A stretch of 64,000 nt of DNA from Pseudocalidococcus sp964653145 (lineage in GTDB: Bacteria > Cyanobacteriota > Cyanobacteriia > Thermosynechococcales > Thermosynechococcaceae): assembly GCA_964653145.1 (NCBI GenBank), contig CAZZCG010000016.1, forward strand, positions 1-64,000, read 5' to 3'. Each line of letters begins with the position of its first letter. The first letter of the stretch is position 1. The position numbers and the translations under genes were made by a program. The notes below the pieces were generated by a model. That model was not told the origin of the DNA. It saw only the letters and a list, made by a program, of their open reading frames with translations, and ran no database searches. This document shows, in pieces, positions 35,917 through 44,996 of the stretch.

Positions 35917-36913
35917 ATGTCATCAAATCCACCACCCGCGTTGAGTAGCCCCATTCGTTGTCGTACCAAGACACCACCTTGAAGAATTGGGAGTTGAGTT
36001 CAATTCCGGCCGCGGCATCAAAAATGCTGGAATGGGCATCAGAGACAAAGTCCGTCGAAACCACTGCATCCTCTGTGTAGCCTAAGATGCCCTGAAGTTC
36101 CCCCGTCGCGGCTGATTTCATGGCTGCACAAATTTCTTTATAGGTGGTCGGTTGATCAGTGCGGAAGGTAAGGTCAACCACAGACACATTCGGAGTGGGA
36201 ACCCGGAAAGCCATGCCGGTTAATTTTCCTTTTAATTCCGGTAGAACTAAGGTCACCGCTTTGGCCGCCCCAGTCGCAGCCGGAATAATATTTTGAGCTG
36301 CCCCGCGCCCACCGCGCCAGTCTTTTTTACTTGGGCCATCCACTGTGGGTTGAGTGGCAGTCATCGCGTGCACTGTGGTCATTAACCCCTCTGCCAGGCC
36401 AAAGTTGTCTTGAATGACCTTTGCCACGGGGGCTAAACAATTGGTCGTACAACTGGCATTGGACACGATCAGGTCTGTGCTGGGATTAAAAGTTTTATGG
36501 TTGACCCCCATCAGTAGAGTCGAAACTTTATCTGGATCCTTGGTTGGGGCAGAGATCACCACCCGCTTGGCCCCGGCCTGGAGATGTTGAGCAGCGCCGT
36601 CATAGCCCGTGAACAAGCCCGTGGATTCAACCACATAGTCCACCCCCAAGTCTTTCCAGGGTAATTCCGTGGGATTCCGTTGGGCGACACAGGGAATGAG
36701 CTGACCATCAATGACAATTCCAGCATCCGTGGCCTGGACTTCGCCGGCATAGCGGCCGTGGGTGGAGTCGAATTTAAACAGGTAGGCGAGGTTATCGGCT
36801 GGAACTAGATCATTAATCCCGACAAACTCAATCTCAGGATGCGCCAGGCCAGCCCGAAGGACTAACCGCCCAATCCGACCAAACCCATTAATGGCAACTT
36901 TAAGTTTTCCCAC
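35888..36913 (-). CDS. gap1: glyceraldehyde-3-phosphate dehydrogenase, Gap1 type
   Basis: Class I GAPDH, 341 residues. The Rossmann start is VAINGFGRIGRLVLRAG; the catalytic cysteine is Cys155 in SNASCTTNCLAP. Residues 33-36 read INDL, with Asp35 where NAD-specific enzymes bind the adenine ribose. Cyanobacterial Gap2 (photosynthetic, NADP-using) differs here, so this is most likely the glycolytic Gap1. Other marks are STGLFTGYDGAAQHLQAGAK, MTTVHAMTATQPTVDGPSKKDWRGGR and WYDNEWGYSTRVVDL. Translation starts at GTG (36913) preceded by GGAGAAG. Divergent from shc across 174 bp. Confidence 0.93.
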   Translation of the reverse strand: MGKLKVAINGFGRIGRLVLRAGLAHPEIEFVGINDLVPADNLAYLFKFDSTHGRYAGEVQATDAGIVIDGQLIPCVAQRNPTELPWKDLGVDYVVESTGLFTGYDGAAQHLQAGAKRVVISAPTKDPDKVSTLLMGVNHKTFNPSTDLIVSNASCTTNCLAPVAKVIQDNFGLAEGLMTTVHAMTATQPTVDGPSKKDWRGGRGAAQNIIPAATGAAKAVTLVLPELKGKLTGMAFRVPTPNVSVVDLTFRTDQPTTYKEICAAMKSAATGELQGILGYTEDAVVSTDFVSDAHSSIFDAAAGIELNSQFFKVVSWYDNEWGYSTRVVDLMTFMAQQEGLI

Positions 36914-37087
36914 GGTATCTTCTCCATGTGACCGTTGCTTTAGATTCTATGGGGCCGGGAATAATTCTCAAGGTTCTTTAAGCATTACTTAAGTTGCCCG
37001 TGGGACTTGCTCCTAACCCAAGCCTGGGATGAACTCCGGTCATGCAGAGCGTATAATCAGGCAATTAGTTCGCTACTTTTTTATCCC

Positions 37088-39031
37088 ATGCAGACGCAAG
37101 AACGCATTCCAGAGAGTCTCAATGCGCCGGTAAACCCCCTTGATGCGGCAATCCAGGCCAGCCAAACCTACCTCCTATCCCAACAATACCAAGAAGGTTA
37201 CTGGTGGTCAGAACTGGAATCCAACTGCACAATGACAGCGGAAGTAGTCTTACTCCATAAAATTTGGGGAACTGATAGTACGCGCCCTTTAGCTAAGGCC
37301 AAAACCTTTTTGCAATCGCAACAACGGGCCCATGGGGGCTGGGAACTGTTCTATGGCGATGGTGGCGATCTCAGCACCTCCGTGGAAACCTATACAGCCC
37401 TGCGATTACTGGGAGTCCCAGCTGATGACCCGGATCTCGTACGCGCAAAGAACTTTATCCTCTCTAAGGGGGGGATCAGTAAAACCCGAATTTTTACCAA
37501 GCTGCATCTGGCTCTGATTGGCTGCTATGACTGGCGCGGGATTCCCTCCCTACCGCCTTGGGTGATGTTGTTGCCGGAGTGGGGCCCCTTCACAATCTAT
37601 GAAATGTCCAGTTGGGCCCGCAGTAGTACTGTTCCCCTGTTAATCGTCATGGATCGCAAGCCGGTCTATGTCACGGATCCAGGCGTGAATGTGGATGAGC
37701 TTTATGTCGAAGGCCGGGCAAATGTCAACTGGAGCCTACCTCGGAAAAATGACTGGACAGATCTCTTCCTTGAGCTGGATAACGTCTTTAAGTTTTGCGA
37801 GGAGTGGAGTTTAACCCCATTGCGGGAAGAAGGCCTCCACGCGGCTGAAAAATGGATCTTGGAACGTCAGGAGGCTAGTGGCGATTGGGGGGGTATTATT
37901 CCAGCCATGTTGAACTCTCTCCTGGCCTTGCGAGCGTTGGGCTATGACGTCAATGATCCGATTGTCCAACGGGGCCTGGAAAGTGTGGATCGCTTTGCCA
38001 TTGAAACTGAGGATTGGTATCGAGTTCAGCCCTGTGTCTCGCCCGTCTGGGATACCGCCCTAGTGATGCGCGCCCTCGTGGATTCCGGCCTGGAACCGGA
38101 TCATCCTGCCTTAGTTGCTGGCGGAAATTGGCTGATTGAAAAACAAATTCTCGACTATGGTGATTGGGCCGTTAAAAATAAAGTGGGTAAACCCGGGGCC
38201 TGGGCCTTTGAGTTCGAAAATCGCTTCTATCCCGATGTCGATGATACAGCCGTAGTCGTGATGGCTCTCGAAGCGGTCAAGTTGCCCAATGAAAAACTTA
38301 AACAGGAAGCAATGCACCGGGCTGTGGATTGGATTGCGACGATGCAGTGTAAACCAGGGGGATGGGCTGCCTTTGATATTGATAATAATCAAGATTGGCT
38401 CAACGACATTCCCTATGGGGATTTGCGGGCAATGATTGACCCGAATACAGCGGATGTCACAGCCCGAGTTCTGGAAATGATTGGCCGCACCGACATGACC
38501 ACCGGAGAAGCCAGTGTTGACAAAGCCTTGGCCTATTTACGCACCGAGCAGGAACCAGAGGGCTGTTGGTATGGGCGGTGGGGGGTGAACTATGTCTATG
38601 GCACCAGTGGTGTCTTAGCGGCCTTGGCTCTCGTGGCTCCTCCCTACGATCGCTGGCGGTTGCGGCGGGCGGTGAAATGGCTAGAGTCCGTGCAAAATCC
38701 CGATGGCGGTTGGGGCGAAACCTGTCGCAGCTACAACGATCCGTCCCTCAAAGGCAAAGGGGATAGTACGCCCTCGCAAACGGCCTGGGCCTTGATTGGA
38801 CTATTGGCAGCGGGCCAGGCCGTGGGGGAGTATGCCACAGCAGCCATTCAGCGGGGGATTGATCACCTCATTGCCACTCAACGACCCGATGGCACTTGGA
38901 ATGAGGACTATTTCACTGGAACAGGCTTTCCTTGCCACTTTTACCTGAAATATCACCTCTATCAACAGCATTTTCCTTTGACAGCACTGGGCCGCTATCG
39001 GCAATTGCAGCGGGATGGAGTCTTGGCATAG
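37088..39031 (+). CDS. shc: squalene-hopene cyclase
   Basis: Membrane-associated class II triterpene cyclase that folds squalene into hopene, the base of hopanoids. The ATG at 37088 gives 647 residues, near the family's 630-650; the frame is open further upstream but that part is not conserved. The catalytic acid motif DVDD starts at residue 383 (YPDVDDTAVVVMALEA). Several QW repeats are visible, such as QRAHGGWELF, QEASGDWGGI, CKPGGWAAFD, QEPEGCWYGRWG, QNPDGGWGET and QRPDGTWNEDYF. Followed by a bidirectional terminator shared with convergent sat. Confidence 0.96.
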   Translation: MQTQERIPESLNAPVNPLDAAIQASQTYLLSQQYQEGYWWSELESNCTMTAEVVLLHKIWGTDSTRPLAKAKTFLQSQQRAHGGWELFYGDGGDLSTSVETYTALRLLGVPADDPDLVRAKNFILSKGGISKTRIFTKLHLALIGCYDWRGIPSLPPWVMLLPEWGPFTIYEMSSWARSSTVPLLIVMDRKPVYVTDPGVNVDELYVEGRANVNWSLPRKNDWTDLFLELDNVFKFCEEWSLTPLREEGLHAAEKWILERQEASGDWGGIIPAMLNSLLALRALGYDVNDPIVQRGLESVDRFAIETEDWYRVQPCVSPVWDTALVMRALVDSGLEPDHPALVAGGNWLIEKQILDYGDWAVKNKVGKPGAWAFEFENRFYPDVDDTAVVVMALEAVKLPNEKLKQEAMHRAVDWIATMQCKPGGWAAFDIDNNQDWLNDIPYGDLRAMIDPNTADVTARVLEMIGRTDMTTGEASVDKALAYLRTEQEPEGCWYGRWGVNYVYGTSGVLAALALVAPPYDRWRLRRAVKWLESVQNPDGGWGETCRSYNDPSLKGKGDSTPSQTAWALIGLLAAGQAVGEYATAAIQRGIDHLIATQRPDGTWNEDYFTGTGFPCHFYLKYHLYQQHFPLTALGRYRQLQRDGVLA

Positions 39032-39035
39032 GCCT

Positions 39036-39088
39036 AAAAAGTAGGGCCTGGATTCAGAACGTTTTTGCTCTCCCCAGGCCCCGCTTTT
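39036..39088. terminator. bidirectional terminator between shc and sat
   Basis: GGGCCTGG (39044-39051) and CCAGGCCC (39074-39081) form a perfect 8-bp stem, extended by AAAAG/CTTTT on the outside, around a 22-base loop. A run of A precedes the stem and TTTT follows it, so each strand reads hairpin then T run. The location between two convergent stops fits a shared terminator. The stem is built from two inverted copies of the genome's dispersed CCAGGCC motif. Confidence 0.8.
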
Positions 39089-39104
39089 ACTCGACCATCA
39101 GATT

Positions 39105-40295
39105 CTAAAGAGGAACTTGCATCGCCCGCGCTAATTCAGCCGCAACTTCTGGGCGCGAAAATTCCGGTGGCGGCAACTCACCCCGACGTAACATTTCCCG
39201 AACTTTAGTCCCCGACAGATGAACCCGTTCTTCCGGCTTGCTCGGGCTGGTTTTGGTCGTGGCCATGGCCTGAGTGCGGGTGCAATAAAAAGCGTGCTCA
39301 AACATCATCGGCGTAATGCCCAATTCATCCCGGTCAAACTCGGCAAAAATGTATTGCGCGTCATAGGTGCCGTAATAATCGCCCACTCCGGCATGATCTC
39401 GCCCGACGATGAAGTGGGTACAGCCATAGTTTTTCCGCACCAACGCATGGAAAATCGCTTCCCGCGGCCCGGCATAGCGCATAGCGGCAGGGTTGATCGC
39501 TAAAATCACCCGGTCTTGGGGAAAGTAATGCTCCATCATGATCTCGTAGCAGCGCATTCGGACATCGGCGGGAATATCATCCTCTTTCGTGGCGCCGACT
39601 AGGGGATGGAGGAATAGGCCATCGACGGTTTCCAAAGCACACTTTTGGATGTATTCGTGGGCCCGGTGGATGGGGTTACGGGTTTGAAAGCCCACAATGG
39701 TTTTCCAGCCTTTTTGCCGAAATGCTGCCCGACTATCTTGGGGGTCAATGCAATAGCTAGGGAAAAGGGGATGGGGATGGCGCTGAAGCAACCAAATCGG
39801 CCCGGCTAAGTTCACACTGCCCTGTTGATAAACCACATTCACGCCGGGGTGCTTTTCCTCTTCGGTGCGATAAACATGGCGAGCTTCTTTGCGGGCATCG
39901 TAGGTATATTTTTCTAAAAGCTGCATCACCCCAATAAATTCTCCCTGGGGATCATCAAGGCGAATCCATTGACCAATCTTTAGGGGAGCAGCCTGTTCCG
40001 GAGACACAGAGAGCGTAATCGGAATTGACCAGGGCAGACCGTTGGCCAGATGCATTGTTTCCACCACTGCGTCATAGTCGGCTTGGGTCATGAAACCAGT
40101 CAGCGGACTAAACCCACCGATGGCAATTAACTCCAAGTCTGATGTGGCTCGGGTATCTAAGCGTAGGTTGGGCAAATGGTCTGCTTTACTAAGCCACTCT
40201 TGCTTTTCTTCAGAACTGACAATTCGATTAACTAGCGTCCCGCCGTGGGGTGAAATGGCATCTGGGGTAGTGAGAGTGTCTAAAGTTGCGGTCAA
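39105..40295 (-). CDS. sat: sulfate adenylyltransferase (ATP sulfurylase)
   Basis: First step of assimilatory sulfate reduction: ATP plus sulfate gives adenosine 5'-phosphosulfate. 396 residues, the monofunctional bacterial type with no APS-kinase domain. The active site holds VGFQTRNPIHRAHEYIQK (QTRN and HxxH motifs) and FIVGRDHAGVGDYYGTYDAQ. Near the C-terminus, VHLSGTKVREMLRRGELPP is the usual family ending. Translation starts at a TTG (40295); AGGAG six bases upstream supports this start. Divergent from the SdhB-like gene across about 245 bp that contain short inverted repeats. Confidence 0.96.
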   Translation of the reverse strand: MTATLDTLTTPDAISPHGGTLVNRIVSSEEKQEWLSKADHLPNLRLDTRATSDLELIAIGGFSPLTGFMTQADYDAVVETMHLANGLPWSIPITLSVSPEQAAPLKIGQWIRLDDPQGEFIGVMQLLEKYTYDARKEARHVYRTEEEKHPGVNVVYQQGSVNLAGPIWLLQRHPHPLFPSYCIDPQDSRAAFRQKGWKTIVGFQTRNPIHRAHEYIQKCALETVDGLFLHPLVGATKEDDIPADVRMRCYEIMMEHYFPQDRVILAINPAAMRYAGPREAIFHALVRKNYGCTHFIVGRDHAGVGDYYGTYDAQYIFAEFDRDELGITPMMFEHAFYCTRTQAMATTKTSPSKPEERVHLSGTKVREMLRRGELPPPEFSRPEVAAELARAMQVPL

Positions 40296-40372
40296 AACTA
40301 ACTCCTAGGCATCAATAAATACTTTGACTTGGGTTTTGTTGCTGAATCGTTACACTCCAGCTTACAGCCTTA

Positions 40373-40410
40373 GAGAAATCATTTCGTTTGAGAAATTTTA
40401 CGCATTTCTC
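40373..40410. promoter_or_regulatory. inverted repeats in the sat/sdhB-like divergent region
   Basis: Two overlapping dyads made of the same element: GAAAT-C-ATTTC (40375-40385) and GAGAAAT-N7-ATTTCTC (40390-40410), with GAGAAAT also at 40373-40379. Such spacing between divergent genes is typical of a regulator site, though AT-rich dyads arise easily by chance. No known consensus was matched. Confidence 0.3.
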
Positions 40411-40540
40411 TTGCCGCCGCCCCCAATGACTAAAAGCAAAAATTAATGCTTACCTCTGGGCAAACGTAACCGTCCCGTAACACAAACCCATCCCCTAAAC
40501 CCCTGATTTAGACTGAAATTAGTGTTTCGTTCCCCAGGCC

Positions 40541-41332
40541 ATGGATCTATATCTGGAAATTTTGCGCCAAACCCCTGAGTCCCCCCCTCTTACAGAGACG
40601 TTTGGCCTGGACGTAGATCCCAAAGCAACGGTTCTAGACTGTCTGATTCAGGTGAAGGGTCAACAGGATGGAAGTCTGGGGTTTCGGGCCAATTGCCGCA
40701 ATACCATCTGTGGAAGTTGTGGAATGCAGATTAACGGTGCCCCAGGCCTGGCCTGTCAAAAAACCGTTGCTGAAGCCCTGAAATTCCCCTTAAAACCTAA
40801 GACTATCACCTTGGCTCCCCTGGGCAATTTGCCAGTGATTAAGGATCTGGTGGTGGATTTGCAGCCCTTTTGGGATAGCTTTAAGGCAGTTGATCCCCAG
40901 ATTAATCCTTTACCTCCCACAACACCACCCAACGTCGCACCAGTAAGGGAATTTAGGCAACGGCCTGCGGATCGGGAGCGATTACAACAGGTGGCGAACT
41001 GTATTCTATGCGGGGCCTGTTATTCCAACTGTGATGGTAAAAAACTTAATGCTGAGTTTTTGGGCCCCCACGCGTTAGCCAAGGCCTGGCGGGTTTTGGC
41101 CGACTCGCGCAATCAAGATGACGAATTACGGTTGCCAAAGCTGAGTCAGTTGAATGGGGCCTGGGGGTGTACCCAATGCTCTAATTGCACGATGTATTGC
41201 CCAATGCGTGTGGCGCCGATGGATCAGATTAACCAAATTAAACAGCGTTTGGAGGAACACCCCGAAATACCCAGGCCCGAATTGCCAAAAAATACGGCTG
41301 CTGCGAGTAGTTGGGATCTGGGCGGGTGGTAA
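40541..41332 (+). CDS. sdhB: succinate dehydrogenase/fumarate reductase Fe-S subunit-like protein
   Basis: Iron-sulfur subunit that passes electrons from a flavoprotein to the quinone pool. The N-terminal ferredoxin fold binds 2Fe-2S through CRNTICGSCGMQINGAPGLAC. The C-terminal domain has NCILCGACYSNCD and CTQCSNCTMYCP, giving the 4Fe-4S and 3Fe-4S ligands. 263 residues, as expected. No SdhA or membrane subunit gene is adjacent, which is usual in cyanobacteria where sdh genes are scattered. The start codon sits in CCAGGCCATGG, a copy of the dispersed motif. Convergent with ndhD, 56 bp between stops. Confidence 0.9.
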   Translation: MDLYLEILRQTPESPPLTETFGLDVDPKATVLDCLIQVKGQQDGSLGFRANCRNTICGSCGMQINGAPGLACQKTVAEALKFPLKPKTITLAPLGNLPVIKDLVVDLQPFWDSFKAVDPQINPLPPTTPPNVAPVREFRQRPADRERLQQVANCILCGACYSNCDGKKLNAEFLGPHALAKAWRVLADSRNQDDELRLPKLSQLNGAWGCTQCSNCTMYCPMRVAPMDQINQIKQRLEEHPEIPRPELPKNTAAASSWDLGGW

Positions 41333-41388
41333 AGCAGCAACCGTATTTAGTTTGATGAGTTGTGGCTGGCTCAATCTCCTGAGATAGC

Positions 41389-42999
41389 TTAGGGTGTGTT
41401 CACCATGGCAATCCGGGTATCAGGAGCAGCTAAATTGGGTGCAGTTTGAACTTGGGCATAGAGCGGGAAGGATTGGGTTGCAACTGTAGGCAATCCCTGT
41501 TGAATTTGGCTGGCGACGGCGACGGTTGTAACGTCATAGGTTTGGGTCGCCAGCTTGGGGTAAACACCAACAATCATGATTGGTACCAGCAAGCAAGCTG
41601 CAATGAAAACTTCCCGAGGATTGGCATCGGTTAGATATTTATCAAACATTTCGCCGCCCTGGTCGGAGCCAAAGAAGACTTTGCGCAACATCGACAACAG
41701 ATAAATCGGAGTCAGAAGTAAACCAACCGCAGACAGAAAGACAACGCCAACTTTAAATGCCGTGGTGTAGGTTTCGCTGCTGGTTAAGCCCACAAAGACT
41801 GTGAGTTCACTGATGAAACCACTCATTCCGGGTAACGCTAAGGAGGCCATGGAACCAACGGTAATCAGCGCAAAGGTTTTGGGCATTGACTTAGCGAGAC
41901 CACCCATTTTTTCCATTACCAGGGTATGGGAGCGTTCATAGGTCACCCCCGCCAAGAAGAACAGGGCCGCAGCAATCAAACCATGGGAAATCATCTGTAG
42001 CATTGCCCCGTTTAAGCCCACAGCATTGAGAGCGCCAATCCCAATCAAAACAAAACCCATGTGGGAAATTGAGGAACAAGCAAGACGTCGCTTGAGGTTC
42101 TCTTGGGCAAAAGCGGTTAATGCGCCATAGACAATATTGACGACCCCAAGCACGATCAAAATTGGAGCAAAGTGGAAGTGGGCATCGGGCAACATTTGGG
42201 CATTGAAGCGGATTAGACCATACCCACCCATCTTCAGGAGGACTCCGGCAAGAATCATAGAAACTGGGGCAGAGGCTTCTCCGTGGGCATCCGGCAACCA
42301 GGTGTGTAGGGGAAAGATTGGCATTTTGACCCCGAACGCAATCAAGAATCCGGCATAGGCCAACAGTTCCAGAAGCATTGGGTACTCTTTCATCCCCAGG
42401 GTTGCCATGTCAAGACTGAATTCACCCCCGGAGAAGGCCATGGCTAAACCCGCAACAAGGATAAAGATCGAACCTAGGGCGGTGTAGAGAATAAATTTGG
42501 TTGCCGCGTACTGACGCTTTGGCCCACCCCAAATGGAAATCAGCAGGTACACCGGCACCAACTCCAATTCCCAAATCAGGAAGAACAACAGCAAATCCTG
42601 AGCAGCAAAGACCCCGACTTGGGCACTGTAGAGAGCCAACATTAGGAAGTAGAACAAGCGAGGCTTGTGTTGGACATTCCAGGCCGCAAAGATGGCAATG
42701 GTATTAATTAAACCGGTGAGCAAAATCAGGGGCATTGCCAGGCCATCCACCCCTAAAGACCAGTTCAAGCCTATTTGGGGAATCCAGGGCACGACTTCAG
42801 TCATTTGAAATGTGGCAATTTCAGAGTCGTAGTGCTGACTGAAGGCATAAACAGTAAGACCAAAGTTCACCAGGCCCACAACAAGGGCATACCACCGTAG
42901 CGTCTTACCCTGACGGTCTGGAATTAATGGGATAAAAAATGCTGAAACTAACGGCAGCAGTGTAATTACGGTTAACCAAGGAAATTGAGCAGCCATCAA
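41389..42999 (-). CDS. ndhD: NDH-1 subunit 4 (NdhD)
   Basis: Antiporter-like proton-pumping subunit of the cyanobacterial NDH-1 complex in the thylakoid membrane. 536 residues with about 14 hydrophobic segments. Hallmarks are LLFFLIWELELVPVYLLISIWGG (conserved Glu in a membrane helix), GVKMPIFPLHTWLPDAHGEAS (conserved Lys and loop), AGVLLKMGGYGLIRFN and CSSISHMGFVLIGIGA. Sequence and length suggest the NdhD1/D2 respiratory and cyclic-flow type rather than the CO2-uptake NdhD3/D4 types, but this is not certain. Not next to ndhF, so probably transcribed alone. Confidence 0.93.
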   Translation of the reverse strand: MMAAQFPWLTVITLLPLVSAFFIPLIPDRQGKTLRWYALVVGLVNFGLTVYAFSQHYDSEIATFQMTEVVPWIPQIGLNWSLGVDGLAMPLILLTGLINTIAIFAAWNVQHKPRLFYFLMLALYSAQVGVFAAQDLLLFFLIWELELVPVYLLISIWGGPKRQYAATKFILYTALGSIFILVAGLAMAFSGGEFSLDMATLGMKEYPMLLELLAYAGFLIAFGVKMPIFPLHTWLPDAHGEASAPVSMILAGVLLKMGGYGLIRFNAQMLPDAHFHFAPILIVLGVVNIVYGALTAFAQENLKRRLACSSISHMGFVLIGIGALNAVGLNGAMLQMISHGLIAAALFFLAGVTYERSHTLVMEKMGGLAKSMPKTFALITVGSMASLALPGMSGFISELTVFVGLTSSETYTTAFKVGVVFLSAVGLLLTPIYLLSMLRKVFFGSDQGGEMFDKYLTDANPREVFIAACLLVPIMIVGVYPKLATQTYDVTTVAVASQIQQGLPTVATQSFPLYAQVQTAPNLAAPDTRIAMVNTP

Positions 43000-43344
43000 T
43001 TGTCCCCCAAAGGGTAGAAACTATGGGTCGATTAGGGAGGAGCTTGGACGATTACTGTGGGAGAAAAGCTTCGCAGACACAGGTGACTCAGAGCCCCAAT
43101 AAGAATATATACCTACTTGATCGTATGTTGCAAATTGTAAACATATGCGGACTTTCATGAATTACTCAATTTGAAAGCCTTAAAAGCCTTGTCTGGACTT
43201 GATTTTGGCAAATGGAGATTGAGTGCATACCCTTGCCATTGAAAAAGTTAATTCAGAAAATTAAGAAGCATAGAGGCCGACTTGTAGCTTCCCCAAAGCC
43301 CGGAGCTACCCCCTGATACCCAAGACAGAAATTATTTTTCTCAG
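43000..43344. other. 345-bp spacer upstream of ndhD
   Basis: Contains no gene that I can support. A hairpin GTAGCT (43284-43289) with AGCTAC (43304-43309), extended by CC/GG past a one-base bulge, lies just behind the stop of the 43345-43710 gene. It lacks a T run on either strand, so terminator function is doubtful. The ndhD promoter should be near 43000-43100. Confidence 0.5.
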
Positions 43345-43710
43345 TTATTTATTGCTGGCATTGGCTGGGGATGGTGAGGAATTCACAGTGTTGAGGTGAA
43401 TCTGCTGAATATCGTCGTGGGATGTTAGGTAACTCAGAACCTGCTCGGCGGACATGAGGCGCTTGAGGACAACTTGACCAATCCCTTGAGGCTCAGCTTC
43501 CGTATTCAGGTCTGGCCCGGGTTTGACTTCTACCATTAAGATTGCTTCTTCAACTTGATAGAGCCAAAGTTTTTCCTGTTGCTCTACCACCATTAGGTTG
43601 GTCTGTTGAATCATCGGGGGGCGCCGCCATACCGCTAAGTTCCAAATCCCCGCTGGTTCCCAAACTCGCCCAACACTCCAACCTTCCGACAGGAAAAAAT
43701 ATTTCATCAT
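43345..43710 (-). CDS. conserved cyanobacterial hypothetical protein
   Basis: A 121-residue soluble protein with no signal peptide or transmembrane helix. The first 75 residues are rich in Trp and mixed hydrophobic residues (FFLSEGWSVGRVWEPAGIWN, AVWRRPP, LWLYQVEEAILMVEVKP), suggesting a compact beta fold; the last 20 are Ser/Asn-rich and probably disordered. It resembles hypothetical proteins I recall from other cyanobacteria, without a known function. ATG codons at 43710 and 43707 are equivalent starts. Third in a minus-strand run after yraN and the HTH gene. Confidence 0.7.
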   Translation of the reverse strand: MMKYFFLSEGWSVGRVWEPAGIWNLAVWRRPPMIQQTNLMVVEQQEKLWLYQVEEAILMVEVKPGPDLNTEAEPQGIGQVVLKRLMSAEQVLSYLTSHDDIQQIHLNTVNSSPSPANASNK

Positions 43711-43777
43711 GGCTCTTAATTGCTCAACGGTATTTTACCGCCCAGGCCTGGAACTATGGCGCATTGGCCGGAAAAGT

Positions 43778-44128
43778 TTATGGCTGAGATTCAAGCAACC
43801 GGCGAATGGCCTGGAGTTCAGCGAGAATATTGGCCAGCAGTTGTTGGGTTTGGTCCGGGGGGATTTCCTTAAACTCAACGGTGACAGATTTAAACTTCAG
43901 AACATCTTTGGCAAAACGGGCGACTTCCTGGGGATGAAAAAGTAGGGGTTGTCTGCGGCTGCGGCGAATTTCAGGGTTTAAGCGACTGGGGTCAAAGGGA
44001 CAGTTAAGTTGCTGACTATCCGTATTGATGTACCGATAAATTGAAGCTCGGGAGCGATGCAGCAGGGCCTGGACTTGATCTAAATCCAGCAAGTCGGGAG
44101 TTGAGGCGGCATTCATCGGCACGGTCAA
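43778..44128 (-). CDS. small helix-turn-helix protein
   Basis: A 116-residue protein with an excisionase/MerR-like N-terminal helix-turn-helix: LLDLDQVQALLHRSRASIYRYINTD, followed by a basic stretch (NPEIRRSRRQPLLFHPQEVARFA) that resembles the wing. The C-terminal 40 residues are helical and Gln/Leu-rich (QTQQLLANILAELQAIRRLLE), a possible oligomerisation helix. A second in-frame ATG at 44116 is an alternative start. Lies 29 bp after yraN. No target site can be proposed. Confidence 0.72.
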   Translation of the reverse strand: MTVPMNAASTPDLLDLDQVQALLHRSRASIYRYINTDSQQLNCPFDPSRLNPEIRRSRRQPLLFHPQEVARFAKDVLKFKSVTVEFKEIPPDQTQQLLANILAELQAIRRLLESQP

Positions 44129-44157
44129 GGGGAATAAACAACCGGTGGTTAATCATC

Positions 44158-44592
44158 TTAAGGGGTAAAAGCATCTGGAATATAGTCCACAAGCCAAAAT
44201 TGATGCTCACCCTGGCCTGGGATGGTTCCGGTTCCCAAATCTGTGATCATTCCTCGATTGCCTAGGGGGGAGCCTGCCCGTTGATAGACCAACAATGCCA
44301 CATCAAACCGCATCGAACGCTCGGCTAACTCCGGATTGTCGGCTAAAAACAATAATGCTGCTTGAGTCACTTTGGTTTGTTTATTCTGATTAATGGCCAA
44401 CAACCCTCCCTGGTCGAGACTCTGGGCCTGGCGAGTCTTGACTTCAATGAATAGCAACGTTTGATCCGGGGCCTGGGCTACGATGTCTAACTCACCCCAA
44501 CGACACTGCCAATTTTGCGCCAAGACCTCCATGTCCTGGGATTTTAGCCAACGTGCCAAGAGCAATTCACCCAGGTGACCCACTGATTTCAT
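44158..44592 (-). CDS. yraN: YraN family (UPF0102) endonuclease-like protein
   Basis: A 144-residue member of the UPF0102/YraN family, with a restriction-endonuclease-like fold. Motifs: GHLGELLLARWL, then NWQCRWGELDIVAQ (conserved Glu-Leu-Asp), LLFIEVKTRQ (ExK active-site pattern) and KQTKVTQAALLFL. The family is thought to act on DNA but its role is not firmly known. It is the last recognisable core gene before the AT-rich glycan locus. Confidence 0.9.
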   Translation of the reverse strand: MKSVGHLGELLLARWLKSQDMEVLAQNWQCRWGELDIVAQAPDQTLLFIEVKTRQAQSLDQGGLLAINQNKQTKVTQAALLFLADNPELAERSMRFDVALLVYQRAGSPLGNRGMITDLGTGTIPGQGEHQFWLVDYIPDAFTP

Positions 44593-44641
44593 AGTAGATT
44601 GATGAATGCAAAAGTAAATGGATTATAAATGCTATCAATAA

Positions 44642-44996
44642 TGTAAGTTTCAGACAACTTCCATCAATCTCTGTGCTTATCTACCTACCAGGACTTTTGA
44701 AAAGTGCAAAGAACTCATGGGTCAATTGGAAGAATTGGATTTCAATTCGAGGATTCAACAACGTTCTAAAATCGTAAAAACAACAAATTAAGGAACTTTG
44801 TGATTCGAACTTGTTGGCAAATATGAATGATTTGGGCAATCGATATGATCATCAGTTGGAATCTCGTTTGGTTCAGCTAGTTGCGCAAACGTTTAAGTGA
44901 TCAACCCAAAATTTTAAACAAAGTAATGGCTGGCGAGAAAGGATTCGAATTAAAGAAGAAAATATTGAAAAACTCGTTCCCATCAATCTTGGTTAA
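44642..44996 (+). pseudogene. decayed ORF at the core/glycan-locus junction
   Basis: The 575-bp spacer between yraN and the first glycan gene holds a protein-like plus-strand frame in pieces. From 44642 to 44791 it reads SINLCAYLPTRTFEKCKEL, GQLEELDFNSRIQQRSKIVK, then stops. A shift of one base near 44781 continues as KQQIKELCDSNLLANMNDLG, NRYDHQLESRLVQLVAQTFK up to a TGA at 44898-44900. The same frame then continues as NGWRERIRIKEENIEKLVP to a TAA at 44994. One indel and one nonsense change would link these into one product of about 115 residues. The family was not recognised. The rest of the spacer shows nothing else. Confidence 0.35.

Noticed and set aside
43284..43309. Intrinsic terminator behind the 43345-43710 gene
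   Set aside because: The hairpin is good but neither strand has a T run after it.
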